From contig VEQI01000033.1 in NCBI GenBank assembly GCA_018883305.1, positions 1 through 15,594 on the forward strand: DNA of 15,594 bases. The letters are read 5' to 3'. The DNA comes from Limnohabitans sp. (GTDB lineage Bacteria > Pseudomonadota > Gammaproteobacteria > Burkholderiales > Burkholderiaceae_C). The notes beneath the pieces are model-generated. The model was not told the DNA's origin and ran no database searches. It worked only from the letters and a program-made list of their open reading frames with translations. The translations under genes and the position numbers were made by a program. Below are positions 1 to 6,911 of this stretch, one piece after another. The first letter of the stretch is position 1. Every line of letters begins with the position of its first letter.

Positions 1-1120
1 TCAGCAGGTTGAGGGCGAAATTTTGTTCACGGTTGCGCGCGGTGACCCCCCAGTCGGCGTTCTTGAGGTGATTGAACTCTTTCAAGGTTTTGAGCACCAC
101 CGTCTTGCCACGGATTTCCGTGACGCGCGCGTACAAGCTGGGCTCGCCCGGGGCCTCAAAGTACACAAACTGGTTGATGTGCAGGCTGGGCACAATGGGG
201 CCGGTGAGCCGGTAAAAGGTGTGGCTGCCCGATTGCCAGCTCTCCACCGTCTTGCCGTGGCGAATCCAGAAATCCGCGGGCAGGGCCATGGAACCGGCAT
301 ACAGCAGGTCGCCATCTTCCAGGGTCTTGTCGTTCTGATAGTCTTCCGCGGCCAGACCCAGCGCACGTGCCTTGATGCGCATGTTGATGTCTTTGGACAC
401 CAGCACCACCTCGCGTGGGGTGTGTTGATCGCGCAGCGCTTGCACCACGCCCAGAATCTGGTTGTCTGCCTTGCCCTGTGGCAGGGAGAGCGGCAGCTTT
501 TGATCGATGGCCTGCGTTTGAAAGAACAAGCGACCACCGCCGTCCAGATGTCCTGTGCTGTCCAGGGATAGGCCCTTGGCAATGTCGGCACCCTGGGCGG
601 CTGCCAGGGCATCCAGCATGCGGCTGGCCTGGCGGGCATTGCGCGCCACTTCGGTCATGCCCTTTTTGTTGCTGTCGAGCTCTTCCAGCACGATCATGGG
701 CAGGAAGATGTCGTGCTCCTCAAACCGGAACAGGCTCATGGGGTCGTGCATCAGCACGTTGGTGTCCAGCACGAACAACTTGGTCGGGCCTTGGGCACGC
801 TTTCGCTTGCTGGGAGCGGCACTGCTTTTGACAGCCGGTTTGTGGGGCGCCGTGGAGGACGTGCGACCGGATTTGGTGTTGATGCTTGAGGGCGCGCGGG
901 GTGCCTCCGCGCTGGGGAGCGTGGGGAGATCGTCGTGCAGCGTTGGCATCTCGCCACCCCCTCGCTCGAACAGGTCCAGGGCCTGGGGTTTCTCCGGCAC
1001 CGGGTTATCTACAGCCCGAGTGGCCGATTTGCGGCCAGAGGAGGCGCCGCGTGCAGGGCTGCTGAAATCATCCACTCGAAGCAGAGCGGCACGTTTGGCG
1101 GGGGCGGGTGGCAGTGGCAT
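1..1120 (-). CDS. PhoH-family protein with N-terminal PIN domain (partial, 3' end outside window)
   Basis: 373 codons are readable without a stop, and the gene runs off the left edge. Residues 1-110 are a low-complexity, Pro/Ala/Ser/Lys-rich leader. A PIN-type nuclease fold starts at about 114 with FVLDTNVLMHDP, and its likely metal-binding acids are D119, E147 (in VLEELDS), D219 (in KADNQIL) and D244 (in VSKDINMR). The segment at about 285-360 is the linker that normally precedes a PhoH P-loop ATPase domain, which would lie beyond the window. Proteins of this build are thought to act on RNA (PIN nuclease coupled to an ATPase or helicase); the cellular role is poorly known. The ATG at 1120 has no clear ribosome binding site. 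An alternative ATG at 949 (residue 58) follows a GA/GGGG-rich stretch, so the leader could be shorter. It lies downstream of bcp on the same strand, behind a terminator. The PIN identification is firm. The PhoH half is inferred from the family. Confidence 0.88.
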   Translation of the reverse strand, partial: MPLPPAPAKRAALLRVDDFSSPARGASSGRKSATRAVDNPVPEKPQALDLFERGGGEMPTLHDDLPTLPSAEAPRAPSSINTKSGRTSSTAPHKPAVKSSAAPSKRKRAQGPTKLFVLDTNVLMHDPMSLFRFEEHDIFLPMIVLEELDSNKKGMTEVARNARQASRMLDALAAAQGADIAKGLSLDSTGHLDGGGRLFFQTQAIDQKLPLSLPQGKADNQILGVVQALRDQHTPREVVLVSKDINMRIKARALGLAAEDYQNDKTLEDGDLLYAGSMALPADFWIRHGKTVESWQSGSHTFYRLTGPIVPSLHINQFVYFEAPGEPSLYARVTEIRGKTVVLKTLKEFNHLKNADWGVTARNREQNFALNLL

Positions 1121-1184
1121 GGGGTTCAGCGGGGAAAGTGAGACACAAGTGAGGCCCATCGAGCAAGGGCATGCATCAACGCCA

Positions 1185-1216
1185 AAGAAAAAGCCGCCCT
1201 GCGGCGCGGGCGGCTT
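1185..1216 (-). terminator. Intrinsic terminator downstream of bcp
   Basis: A perfect 9-bp GC-rich inverted repeat (AAGCCGCCC at 1191-1199, GGGCGGCTT at 1208-1216) encloses an 8-base loop. Read leftward, the stem is followed at once by TTTTTCTTT, the classic U-tract. It sits about 100 bases past the bcp stop codon and ahead of the phoH-like gene, so it should end bcp transcription and imply a separate or read-through promoter for the next gene. Confidence 0.85.
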
Positions 1217-1275
1217 AGTCTGAGGTGAGGGGATGCTTGCGGCGCAAGAACCAAGGGCATGAATCCATCATAACG

Positions 1276-1290
1276 CCTGTCCGTGACAGG
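1276..1290. repeat. Short perfect hairpin after bcp
   Basis: CCTGTC and GACAGG are separated by CGT, giving a 6-bp stem with a 3-base loop 23 bases past the bcp stop codon. There is no T-run on either side, so it is not a terminator by itself. It may only stabilise the bcp 3' end. The rest of 1217-1312 shows nothing else clear beyond a 5-bp stem near 1238. Confidence 0.3.
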
Positions 1291-1312
1291 TCAATGGCAA
1301 ATCCCTGGGAAA

Positions 1313-1798
1313 TCAGGCGGCGGCGGTGGCTTTTTTGAGGTCTTTGACGGCCTTGAGCACTTCATCCACGTGGCCGGGCACTTTCAGGCCGCGCCACTCC
1401 TGGCGCAAGACGCCGTCGGGGCCGATCAGGAAGGTGCTGCGCTCGATGCCCTTGACCTTCTTGCCGTACATGATCTTGTTCTTCACGACACCGAACATAT
1501 GGCACATTTTTTCTTCGGTGTCGGCAATCAGCTCGAAGGGCAGTTCCAGCTTGGCCTTGAAGTCGTCGTGCGACTTCATGTTGTCGCGGGAAACGCCAAA
1601 CACCACGGCGCCAGCCTTGACGAAGTCTTTGTACTTGTCGCGGAATTGCATGGCTTCAGTGGTGCAGCCGGGGGTGTTGTCCTTGGGGTAGAAGTACAAC
1701 ACCAGCGTCTTGCCGTGATGGGAATGGTGGGTGACTCGGGTGCCGCCCGTGGCGCTGGCTTCGAATTCGGGAATGGGTTTGTTGACAACGATCGCCAT
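1313..1798 (-). CDS. bcp: Thioredoxin-dependent thiol peroxidase (peroxiredoxin Bcp/PrxQ)
   Basis: 161 residues, matching the usual size of this soluble cytoplasmic family. It reduces hydrogen peroxide and organic peroxides using a reactive cysteine. The active-site stretch FYPKDNTPGCTTEAMQFRD places the peroxidatic cysteine at C45. The family's thioredoxin-fold signatures VVFGVSRDN (66-73) and STFLIGPDG follow. In E. coli Bcp the resolving cysteine is C50; here residue 50 is Met. The only other cysteine is C99 (in EKMCHMFGV), a position also Cys in E. coli. So this copy should work either as a 1-Cys enzyme or with C99 or an outside thiol as resolver. The start was set at the ATG whose product begins MAIVVNKPIPEF; a longer frame reaching 1867 adds 23 residues that do not look like the family. 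A TAAAAT-like -10 box lies at 1874-1879 on the same strand. Confidence 0.95.
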   Translation of the reverse strand: MAIVVNKPIPEFEASATGGTRVTHHSHHGKTLVLYFYPKDNTPGCTTEAMQFRDKYKDFVKAGAVVFGVSRDNMKSHDDFKAKLELPFELIADTEEKMCHMFGVVKNKIMYGKKVKGIERSTFLIGPDGVLRQEWRGLKVPGHVDEVLKAVKDLKKATAAA

Positions 1799-1873
1799 GG
1801 GACTACAGTGTTCTCGTAAGTGACCGCCCTGCAAGTTCGCACAGCCAGCTGGGTGCGGTGGGGGCAATCCCAG

Positions 1874-1879
1874 ATTTTA
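1874..1879 (-). promoter_or_regulatory. Candidate -10 box for bcp
   Basis: Read leftward, TAAAAT matches 5 of 6 bases of the sigma-70 -10 consensus, in an AT-rich patch between the Mth938-like gene and bcp. No convincing -35 hexamer lies 16-18 bases upstream (the best is CTGATC). It would give a leader of roughly 70 bases. Weak evidence. Confidence 0.3.
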
Positions 1880-1925
1880 ACCTATTACAAGGGACTGATC
1901 AGGACCGCAACCAGTGGCGCGCCAC

Positions 1926-2321
1926 TCAGGTCGATGTCTCAGGGGCAGGCGCCGTCTCTAGCAGCAGCAAGGCGGCCACCGGCCGGCCCTCACCGGCCAG
2001 GATGTTGTAGGTGCGACAGGCAGCGGCGGTATCCATGGTTTCCAGGCCCAGGCGACGCGCCATCAGCGGTGCTTGCCAGGCCGCTGGGATGAAGCGCAGA
2101 CGCTTGCCACTGCCAAACACGGCCAATTCCACGCCCAGTTCCATCAGGACCTCGAAGTCGGTGGCTTGCAACGATTCAAAGTGGGTAGGGCGCCAAGGGC
2201 GCAGTATCCCTTGGGAGGTGATGAGCAGGCTGTGCTGGTGGCGTTCCCCATTCACGGCGATCCAGTCCGGGCCGTAGCTGGTGACGGCCAGGGTGTCCAT
2301 GCGATCCGGTTGCAGTTTCAT
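1926..2321 (-). CDS. Mth938-like domain protein (DUF498 / NDUFAF3 family)
   Basis: 131 residues, soluble, with no signal peptide or membrane segment. The whole length fits the small Mth938-like fold: a first strand around VTSYGPDWIAVNG, the stretch HSLLITSQGILRPW, the conserved FEVLMELGVELAVFGSGKRLRF (residues about 56-78), and a C-terminal part with AACRTYNILAGEGRPVAALLL. Bacterial members have no established reaction. The mitochondrial relative NDUFAF3 is an assembly factor for respiratory complex I, but that role should not be carried over. It starts 99 bases from alaA in the opposite direction and lies 127 bases upstream of bcp on the same strand, so it may be co-transcribed with bcp. Neither the first ATG nor the next in-frame ATG (2300) has a clear ribosome binding site; the first was kept because MKLQPDR looks like the usual family beginning. 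Confidence 0.88.
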   Translation of the reverse strand: MKLQPDRMDTLAVTSYGPDWIAVNGERHQHSLLITSQGILRPWRPTHFESLQATDFEVLMELGVELAVFGSGKRLRFIPAAWQAPLMARRLGLETMDTAAACRTYNILAGEGRPVAALLLLETAPAPETST

Positions 2322-2354
2322 AGAGGGAATCGGGGGCAGACGTGGGGCAGAAGG

Positions 2355-2388
2355 CCTAAAAACAGGGGTGTTCTGTGGTCAAATTATA
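2355..2388. promoter_or_regulatory. Candidate divergent promoter region (Mth938-like gene / alaA)
   Basis: The 99-base divergent spacer has one AT-rich patch at 2380-2395. Read leftward it offers TTGACC (2383-2378) as a -35 box, 17 bases from TTTAGG (2360-2355) as a weak -10 for the Mth938-like gene. The same patch read rightward carries ATTATAGG, a possible -10 for alaA without an obvious -35. Which start sites are used cannot be decided from sequence. Confidence 0.35.
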
Positions 2389-2409
2389 GGTTTTCACCCG
2401 AAAAGCCCC

Positions 2410-2423
2410 GAGGGAACGCCTTG
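2410..2423 (+). promoter_or_regulatory. Ribosome binding site and TTG start of alaA
   Basis: GAGGGA at 2410-2415 stands 5 bases before TTG. No in-frame ATG or GTG lies between this point and residues clearly outside the family, and the next in-frame Met is inside the conserved N-terminus. The pair therefore decides the start. Confidence 0.6.
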
Positions 2424-3647
2424 AAGCCCATCCAGAAATCCGCCAAGCTTGCCAACGTCTGCTATGACATCCGTGGCCCGGTGCTCGATCGGGCGCGTCA
2501 AATGGAGGAGGAGGGGCACAAAATCATCAAGCTCAACATCGGCAACTTGGCCGTGTTTGGCTTTGACGCCCCGGAAGAAATCCAGCAGGACATGATCCGA
2601 AACCTGCCCAATGCGGCGGCTTATTCGGACAGCAAGGGCATCTTTGCCGCGCGCAAGGCGGTGATGCACTACACCCAGCAGCAGGGCATCCAGGGTGTCA
2701 CCCTGGAGGACATCTACCTGGGCAATGGCGCCAGCGAGCTGATCGTGATGGCCACCAATGCGTTGCTCAATGACGGCGATGAACTGCTGCTGCCTGCGCC
2801 TGACTATCCCCTGTGGACGGCTGCTGTGAGCCTGTCCGGCGGCACACCGGTGCACTACCTGTGTGATGAGTCCAATGGCTGGATGCCGGACCTCCAGGAC
2901 ATCCGCGCCAAGATCACGCCCCACACCAAGGGCATCGTGGTCATCAACCCCAACAATCCCACGGGCGCGTTGTACTCCGATGAGCTGTTACAAGGCATTG
3001 TGGCCATTGCCCGCGAACATGGCCTGGTGATCTTTGCCGACGAGGTCTACGACAAAGTGCTGTTTGATGGCGTGAAGCACACCGCCATTGGTTCCCTGTC
3101 CACCGATGTGCTGACGCTCACCTTCAATTCGCTGTCCAAGAGCTATCGCTCCTGCGGCTACCGTGCCGGCTGGCTGGTGGTGTCTGGCGACAAGAAGCCC
3201 GCACGTGATTACATCGAGGGCCTGAACATGCTCTCCTCCATGCGCTTGTGCGCCAATGTGCCCGGGCAATGGGCCATTCAAACGGCGCTGGGCGGCTATC
3301 AAAGCATCAATGATCTGGTCAAGGAAGGCGGGCGTCTGCGCCGTCAACGTGACCTGGCCCATGAACTCATCACCGCCATTCCCGGGGTGAGTTGTGTCAA
3401 GCCCAGTGCCGCGCTTTACATGTTCCCGCGTCTGGATCCGGCCATGTATCCCATTGAGGACGACCAGCAATTCATCAATGAGCTGCTGCAGGAAACCAAG
3501 GTGCTGCTGGTGCAGGGCAGTGGCTTCAACTGGCCGCACCCTGACCATTTCCGCATTGTCTTCCTGCCGCATGAAGACGATCTGCGCGAGGCCATCTCGC
3601 GCATTGCACGATTCCTAGAAACTTACCGCAAGCGACACGCAAAATGA
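2421..3647 (+). CDS. alaA: Alanine aminotransferase AlaA (class I/II, PLP-dependent)
   Basis: 408 residues, close to the E. coli AlaA length of 405. It transfers the amino group of glutamate to pyruvate, giving alanine and 2-oxoglutarate, in the cytoplasm. Fold-type I aminotransferase motifs are in place: GNGASELI (101-108), the cofactor-ring segment PAPDYPLW (125-132), NPNNPTGALYS (176-186), the FADEVYD segment with D207 and Y210 (205-211), and the Schiff-base lysine K240 in SLSKSYRSCGYRAGW. The frame is open far upstream, but family similarity begins at KPIQKSAKLANVCYDIRGP, directly after a TTG at 2421. GAGGGA at 2410-2415 is a fair ribosome binding site for it, so TTG is the chosen start. 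The stop overlaps the hom start (ATGA), making this the first gene of a seven-gene string. Identification as AlaA rather than another aminotransferase rests on close resemblance along the full length. Confidence 0.93.
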   Translation: MKPIQKSAKLANVCYDIRGPVLDRARQMEEEGHKIIKLNIGNLAVFGFDAPEEIQQDMIRNLPNAAAYSDSKGIFAARKAVMHYTQQQGIQGVTLEDIYLGNGASELIVMATNALLNDGDELLLPAPDYPLWTAAVSLSGGTPVHYLCDESNGWMPDLQDIRAKITPHTKGIVVINPNNPTGALYSDELLQGIVAIAREHGLVIFADEVYDKVLFDGVKHTAIGSLSTDVLTLTFNSLSKSYRSCGYRAGWLVVSGDKKPARDYIEGLNMLSSMRLCANVPGQWAIQTALGGYQSINDLVKEGGRLRRQRDLAHELITAIPGVSCVKPSAALYMFPRLDPAMYPIEDDQQFINELLQETKVLLVQGSGFNWPHPDHFRIVFLPHEDDLREAISRIARFLETYRKRHAK

Positions 3648-4954
3648 AACCCATTCAAGTTGGACTGCTGGGCATCGGCACCGTGGGCCGGGGCACCTTC
3701 GAGGTGCTACAACGCAACAAAGAAGAGATCCGTCGCCGCGCCGGGCGTTCCATCCAGATCGCCATGGTGGCGGATCTGGACACCGCACGCGCCCAGCAGG
3801 TGGTGGGCGACACTGCCCAGGTGGTGGCGGATGCCCGCCAGGTGATCGCCAATCCCGAGATCGACATCGTCATCGAACTGATTGGCGGCTATGGCATAGC
3901 GCGCCAATTGGTGATGGAGGCCATCGAGGCCGGCAAGCACGTGGTCACCGCCAACAAGGCGTTGCTGGCCGTGCATGGCACCGAAATTTTTGCGGCCGCC
4001 CGTCGTCGTGGCGTGATGGTGGCCTTTGAAGCCGCCGTGGCTGGTGGCATCCCCATCATCAAGGCCTTGCGTGAAGGCCTGACGGCCAACCGCATCCAGT
4101 GGATTGCCGGCATCATCAACGGCACCACCAACTTCATCCTCTCCGAGATGCGTGACAAGGGCTTGCCCTTTGACACCGTGCTGAAAGAGGCGCAAGCCCT
4201 GGGCTACGCCGAAGCCGACCCCACCTTCGACATCGAAGGGGTGGACGCAGCGCACAAGGCCACCATCATGTCAGCCATTGCGTTTGGCATTCCGGTGCAA
4301 TTCGACAAGGCGCATGTGGAGGGCATCACCAAGCTGGAAGCCCAGGACATCCGTTACGCTGAGCAACTGGGCTATCGCATCAAGTTGCTGGGTATTGCCA
4401 AGCGGGCCAGCGCCGGCGTGGAGTTGCGTGTGCACCCCTGCCTGGTGCCCGCCAAGCGCTTGATTGCCAATGTGGAAGGCGCGATGAACGCGGTGATGGT
4501 GCAAGCCGATGCCGTGGGCACCACCTTGTACTACGGCAAGGGCGCGGGCAGTGAGCCCACCGCCAGCGCGGTGATTGCCGACTTGGTGGACATCACCCGT
4601 TTGCACACGGCCGACCCGCTCAACCGCGTGCCGCACCTGGCCTTCCAGCCGGATGAGCTGAGCGACGTGGCGGTGCTACCCATGGCCCAGGTGGTGACCA
4701 GCTATTACCTGCGCTTGCGCGTGGCCGATCAGGCCGGTGTGTTGGCCAAAGTGACGGGCATCTTGGCCGACTCTGACATCAGCATCGATGCCGTGTTGCA
4801 ACGTGAAGCCGGTGAAGGCGAGAACCAGACCGACCTCATCATCCTCACGCACGACTGCGTGGAATCGCGCATGGACGCGGCCCTGGCGCAGATGCAAAGT
4901 CTGCCCACGGTCCTGGGACCCATCACCCGCATTCGCAAGGAAGAGCTGAACTGA
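3644..4954 (+). CDS. hom: Homoserine dehydrogenase (monofunctional, with C-terminal ACT domain)
   Basis: 436 residues, typical of the monofunctional enzyme; no aspartokinase domain is fused. It reduces aspartate semialdehyde to homoserine with NAD(P)H, the branch point to threonine and methionine. The nucleotide-binding GxGxxG is G10-I-G-T-V-G15. VTANKALL carries the conserved K105, and the family signature runs from FEAAVAGGIPIIKAL (128-142) to GIINGTTNFIL (156-166). DPTFDIEGVDAAHKA holds the second catalytic lysine, K205. An ACT domain at about 355-430 (YYLRLRVADQAGVLAKVTGI) is the usual site of feedback control, by threonine in many homologues. The start overlaps the alaA stop as ATGA, and the stop overlaps the thrC start as TGATG, so translation is probably coupled on both sides. 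Confidence 0.97.
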   Translation: MKPIQVGLLGIGTVGRGTFEVLQRNKEEIRRRAGRSIQIAMVADLDTARAQQVVGDTAQVVADARQVIANPEIDIVIELIGGYGIARQLVMEAIEAGKHVVTANKALLAVHGTEIFAAARRRGVMVAFEAAVAGGIPIIKALREGLTANRIQWIAGIINGTTNFILSEMRDKGLPFDTVLKEAQALGYAEADPTFDIEGVDAAHKATIMSAIAFGIPVQFDKAHVEGITKLEAQDIRYAEQLGYRIKLLGIAKRASAGVELRVHPCLVPAKRLIANVEGAMNAVMVQADAVGTTLYYGKGAGSEPTASAVIADLVDITRLHTADPLNRVPHLAFQPDELSDVAVLPMAQVVTSYYLRLRVADQAGVLAKVTGILADSDISIDAVLQREAGEGENQTDLIILTHDCVESRMDAALAQMQSLPTVLGPITRIRKEELN

Positions 4955-6381
4955 TGCGTTACCTCTCGACCCGGGGTCACCCCGAGCGCCGCCGCTTTTG
5001 TGAAATTCTGCTGGAGGGCCTGGCGCCCGACGGTGGCTTGTATCTGCCCGAGTCGTATCCGCAGGTGAATGCCACGACGCTGGCGCACTGGCGTCAGGTG
5101 TATCAGCAACAAGGGTATGCGCATCTGGCGTTCGAAATTTTGTCGCTCTACATCGACGACATTCCGGCCGACGATCTGCGCACGCTGTGTGAACGCACCT
5201 ACACAGAGGCCGTGTTTGGCTCCAAAGCCATTGTGCCCGTGCGCCCACTCGACGACGGCTTGCTGATTGAAGCCTTGTCCAATGGTCCCACGCTGGCTTT
5301 CAAAGACATGGCCATGCAGTTGCTGGGCCACCTGTTCGAGTATGAACTGGGCCGTCGAGGCGAGGAACTCAATATTTTGGGCGCCACCTCGGGCGATACG
5401 GGCAGCGCGGCGGAGTACGCCATGCGCGGCAAACGGGGTGTGCGCGTGTTCATGACCAGCCCGAACGGGCGCATGAGCCCGTTCCAGCAGGCGCAGATGT
5501 TCAGCTTGCAGGACGCCAACATCCACAATCTGGCCATCGACGGTGTGTTTGATGATTGCCAGGACATCGTCAAAGCGGTGTCCAACGATCTGGAGTTCAA
5601 GCGTCGCTATCGCATTGGCACGGTCAACTCCATCAACTGGGCGCGTTTGCTGGCCCAGGTGGTCTACTACTTTGCCGGCTACTTCCAGGCCACAAAGACC
5701 GACGCTGAGCGCGTGAGCTTTGCGGTACCCAGTGGCAATTTCGGCAATGTGTGCGCCGGCCATGTGGCCCGCATGATGGGCTTACCCATTGAACGTCTGG
5801 TGGTGGCCACCAACGAAAACGATGTGTTGGACGAATTTTTCCGCACGGGTGTGTACCGTGTGCGCGGCAGTGCGGACACGCATGAAACGTCCAGCCCCTC
5901 GATGGATATTTCCAAGGCCAGCAACTTTGAGCGTTTCGTGTTCGATCTGCTGGGACGAGATGCGGCGCTCACGGCCGACTTGTTTGGTGCCCGTTTGAAC
6001 CGAGACGGCGTGTTCGACCTGAGCGGGGACGCACGCTTTCAGCAGCAACAGGCTCGCTATGGCTTTGTCAGCGGTCGCAGTACCCATGCCCAACGCTTGC
6101 AGACCATCCGTGATGCGTTTGAGCGTCAGGGGCAGATGATCGATCCCCACACCGCGGATGGCGTGAAAGTGGCGCGTGAGCAACTGCAAGCGGGCGTGCC
6201 CATGATCGTGCTGGAAACCGCGTTGCCCATCAAGTTTGCCGCCACCCTGGTGGAGGCCTTGGGCCGCGAGCCGGATCGTCCCGCGCGCTTTAATGGCATT
6301 GAACAGTTGCCACGTCGGGTGCAGGTGTTGCCGGCGGATGTGCAGCGCATCAAGTCATTCATCGTCGAGCACTGCGCATGA
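4954..6381 (+). CDS. thrC: Threonine synthase
   Basis: 475 residues, in the long (class I, yeast/E. coli-like) size range. It converts O-phosphohomoserine to threonine and phosphate with PLP. The N-terminus MRYLSTRGHPERRRFCEILL with LAPDGGLYLP is the usual beginning of the family. The PLP lysine is K117 in SNGPTLAFKDMAMQ. SGDTG (146-150) is the phosphate- and substrate-binding motif, and VNSINWARLLAQVVYY and AVPSGNFGNVCAGH complete the active-site set. GGAAGAG at 4939-4945 stands 8 bases before the ATG. With hom it supplies two of the three steps from aspartate semialdehyde; homoserine kinase is not in the window. The stop overlaps the mobB start as ATGA. Confidence 0.97.
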   Translation: MRYLSTRGHPERRRFCEILLEGLAPDGGLYLPESYPQVNATTLAHWRQVYQQQGYAHLAFEILSLYIDDIPADDLRTLCERTYTEAVFGSKAIVPVRPLDDGLLIEALSNGPTLAFKDMAMQLLGHLFEYELGRRGEELNILGATSGDTGSAAEYAMRGKRGVRVFMTSPNGRMSPFQQAQMFSLQDANIHNLAIDGVFDDCQDIVKAVSNDLEFKRRYRIGTVNSINWARLLAQVVYYFAGYFQATKTDAERVSFAVPSGNFGNVCAGHVARMMGLPIERLVVATNENDVLDEFFRTGVYRVRGSADTHETSSPSMDISKASNFERFVFDLLGRDAALTADLFGARLNRDGVFDLSGDARFQQQQARYGFVSGRSTHAQRLQTIRDAFERQGQMIDPHTADGVKVAREQLQAGVPMIVLETALPIKFAATLVEALGREPDRPARFNGIEQLPRRVQVLPADVQRIKSFIVEHCA

Positions 6382-6911
6382 ACGTCATTGGCGTGAGCGG
6401 ATATTCTGGGGCGGGGAAGACCACCCTGGTGGAGGGGTTGGTGCGAGCCCTGCGTGCCAAGGGTTTGCGTGTTTCGGTCATCAAGCACGCTCGGCACGGA
6501 TTTGATATCGACCATCCTGGCAAGGACAGCCACCGTCACCGTGAGGCCGGCGCTTTTGAAGTGCTGGTGGCTTCCAATAAGCGCATGGCCTTGCAGCGCG
6601 AGTTTGAAGTTGAGGTGGAGTTGTCGGTGCATCAAATGCTGGCCGAGCTCTACGATGGTGTGGACTGGGTGCTGGTGGAAGGCTTCAGGCACAGTGATCT
6701 GCTCAAGCTGGAAGTGTGGCGCCATGAGACCGGCGAGGCAGCGGCCTATCCCGAGGACGACTTTGTGGTGGGCATTGTCACCAACAGCCCCGACCAGCTG
6801 CCTGCGCCAACCCTGCGGCCTGTGTTGGATCTCAACGACCCGGCAGCGGTCGCTCAGTGGTTGATGGATCATCAGGACCGTTTCCACTACAACCGTTTTG
6901 ACGAAGCATGA
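6378..6911 (+). CDS. mobB: Molybdopterin-guanine dinucleotide biosynthesis adapter MobB
   Basis: 177 residues, the normal length for a stand-alone MobB. It is a P-loop GTP-binding protein that assists MobA in making the guanine dinucleotide form of the molybdenum cofactor; it is helpful rather than essential in E. coli. The P-loop is GYSGAGKTT at 8-16. The second signature VSVIKHARHGFDIDHPGKDS (about 32-51) and RHREAGA are characteristic of MobB. VDWVLVEGFRH matches the Walker-B-like VEGF region, which is conserved in the family. No MobA partner is encoded nearby. It overlaps thrC and moeA by 4 bases each (ATGA), which places it as the hinge between amino acid genes and cofactor genes. Confidence 0.95.
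   Translation: MNVIGVSGYSGAGKTTLVEGLVRALRAKGLRVSVIKHARHGFDIDHPGKDSHRHREAGAFEVLVASNKRMALQREFEVEVELSVHQMLAELYDGVDWVLVEGFRHSDLLKLEVWRHETGEAAAYPEDDFVVGIVTNSPDQLPAPTLRPVLDLNDPAAVAQWLMDHQDRFHYNRFDEA

Noticed and set aside
2073..2420. An upstream extension of the alaA frame to an ATG at 2073.
   Set aside because: The added 116 residues overlap the Mth938-like gene on the other strand and do not resemble any aminotransferase N-terminus. TTG at 2421 fits the family.
4729..5763. A 344-codon minus-strand frame spanning hom and thrC.
   Set aside because: It crosses two well-supported plus-strand genes and has no motif or ribosome binding site; a shadow frame.
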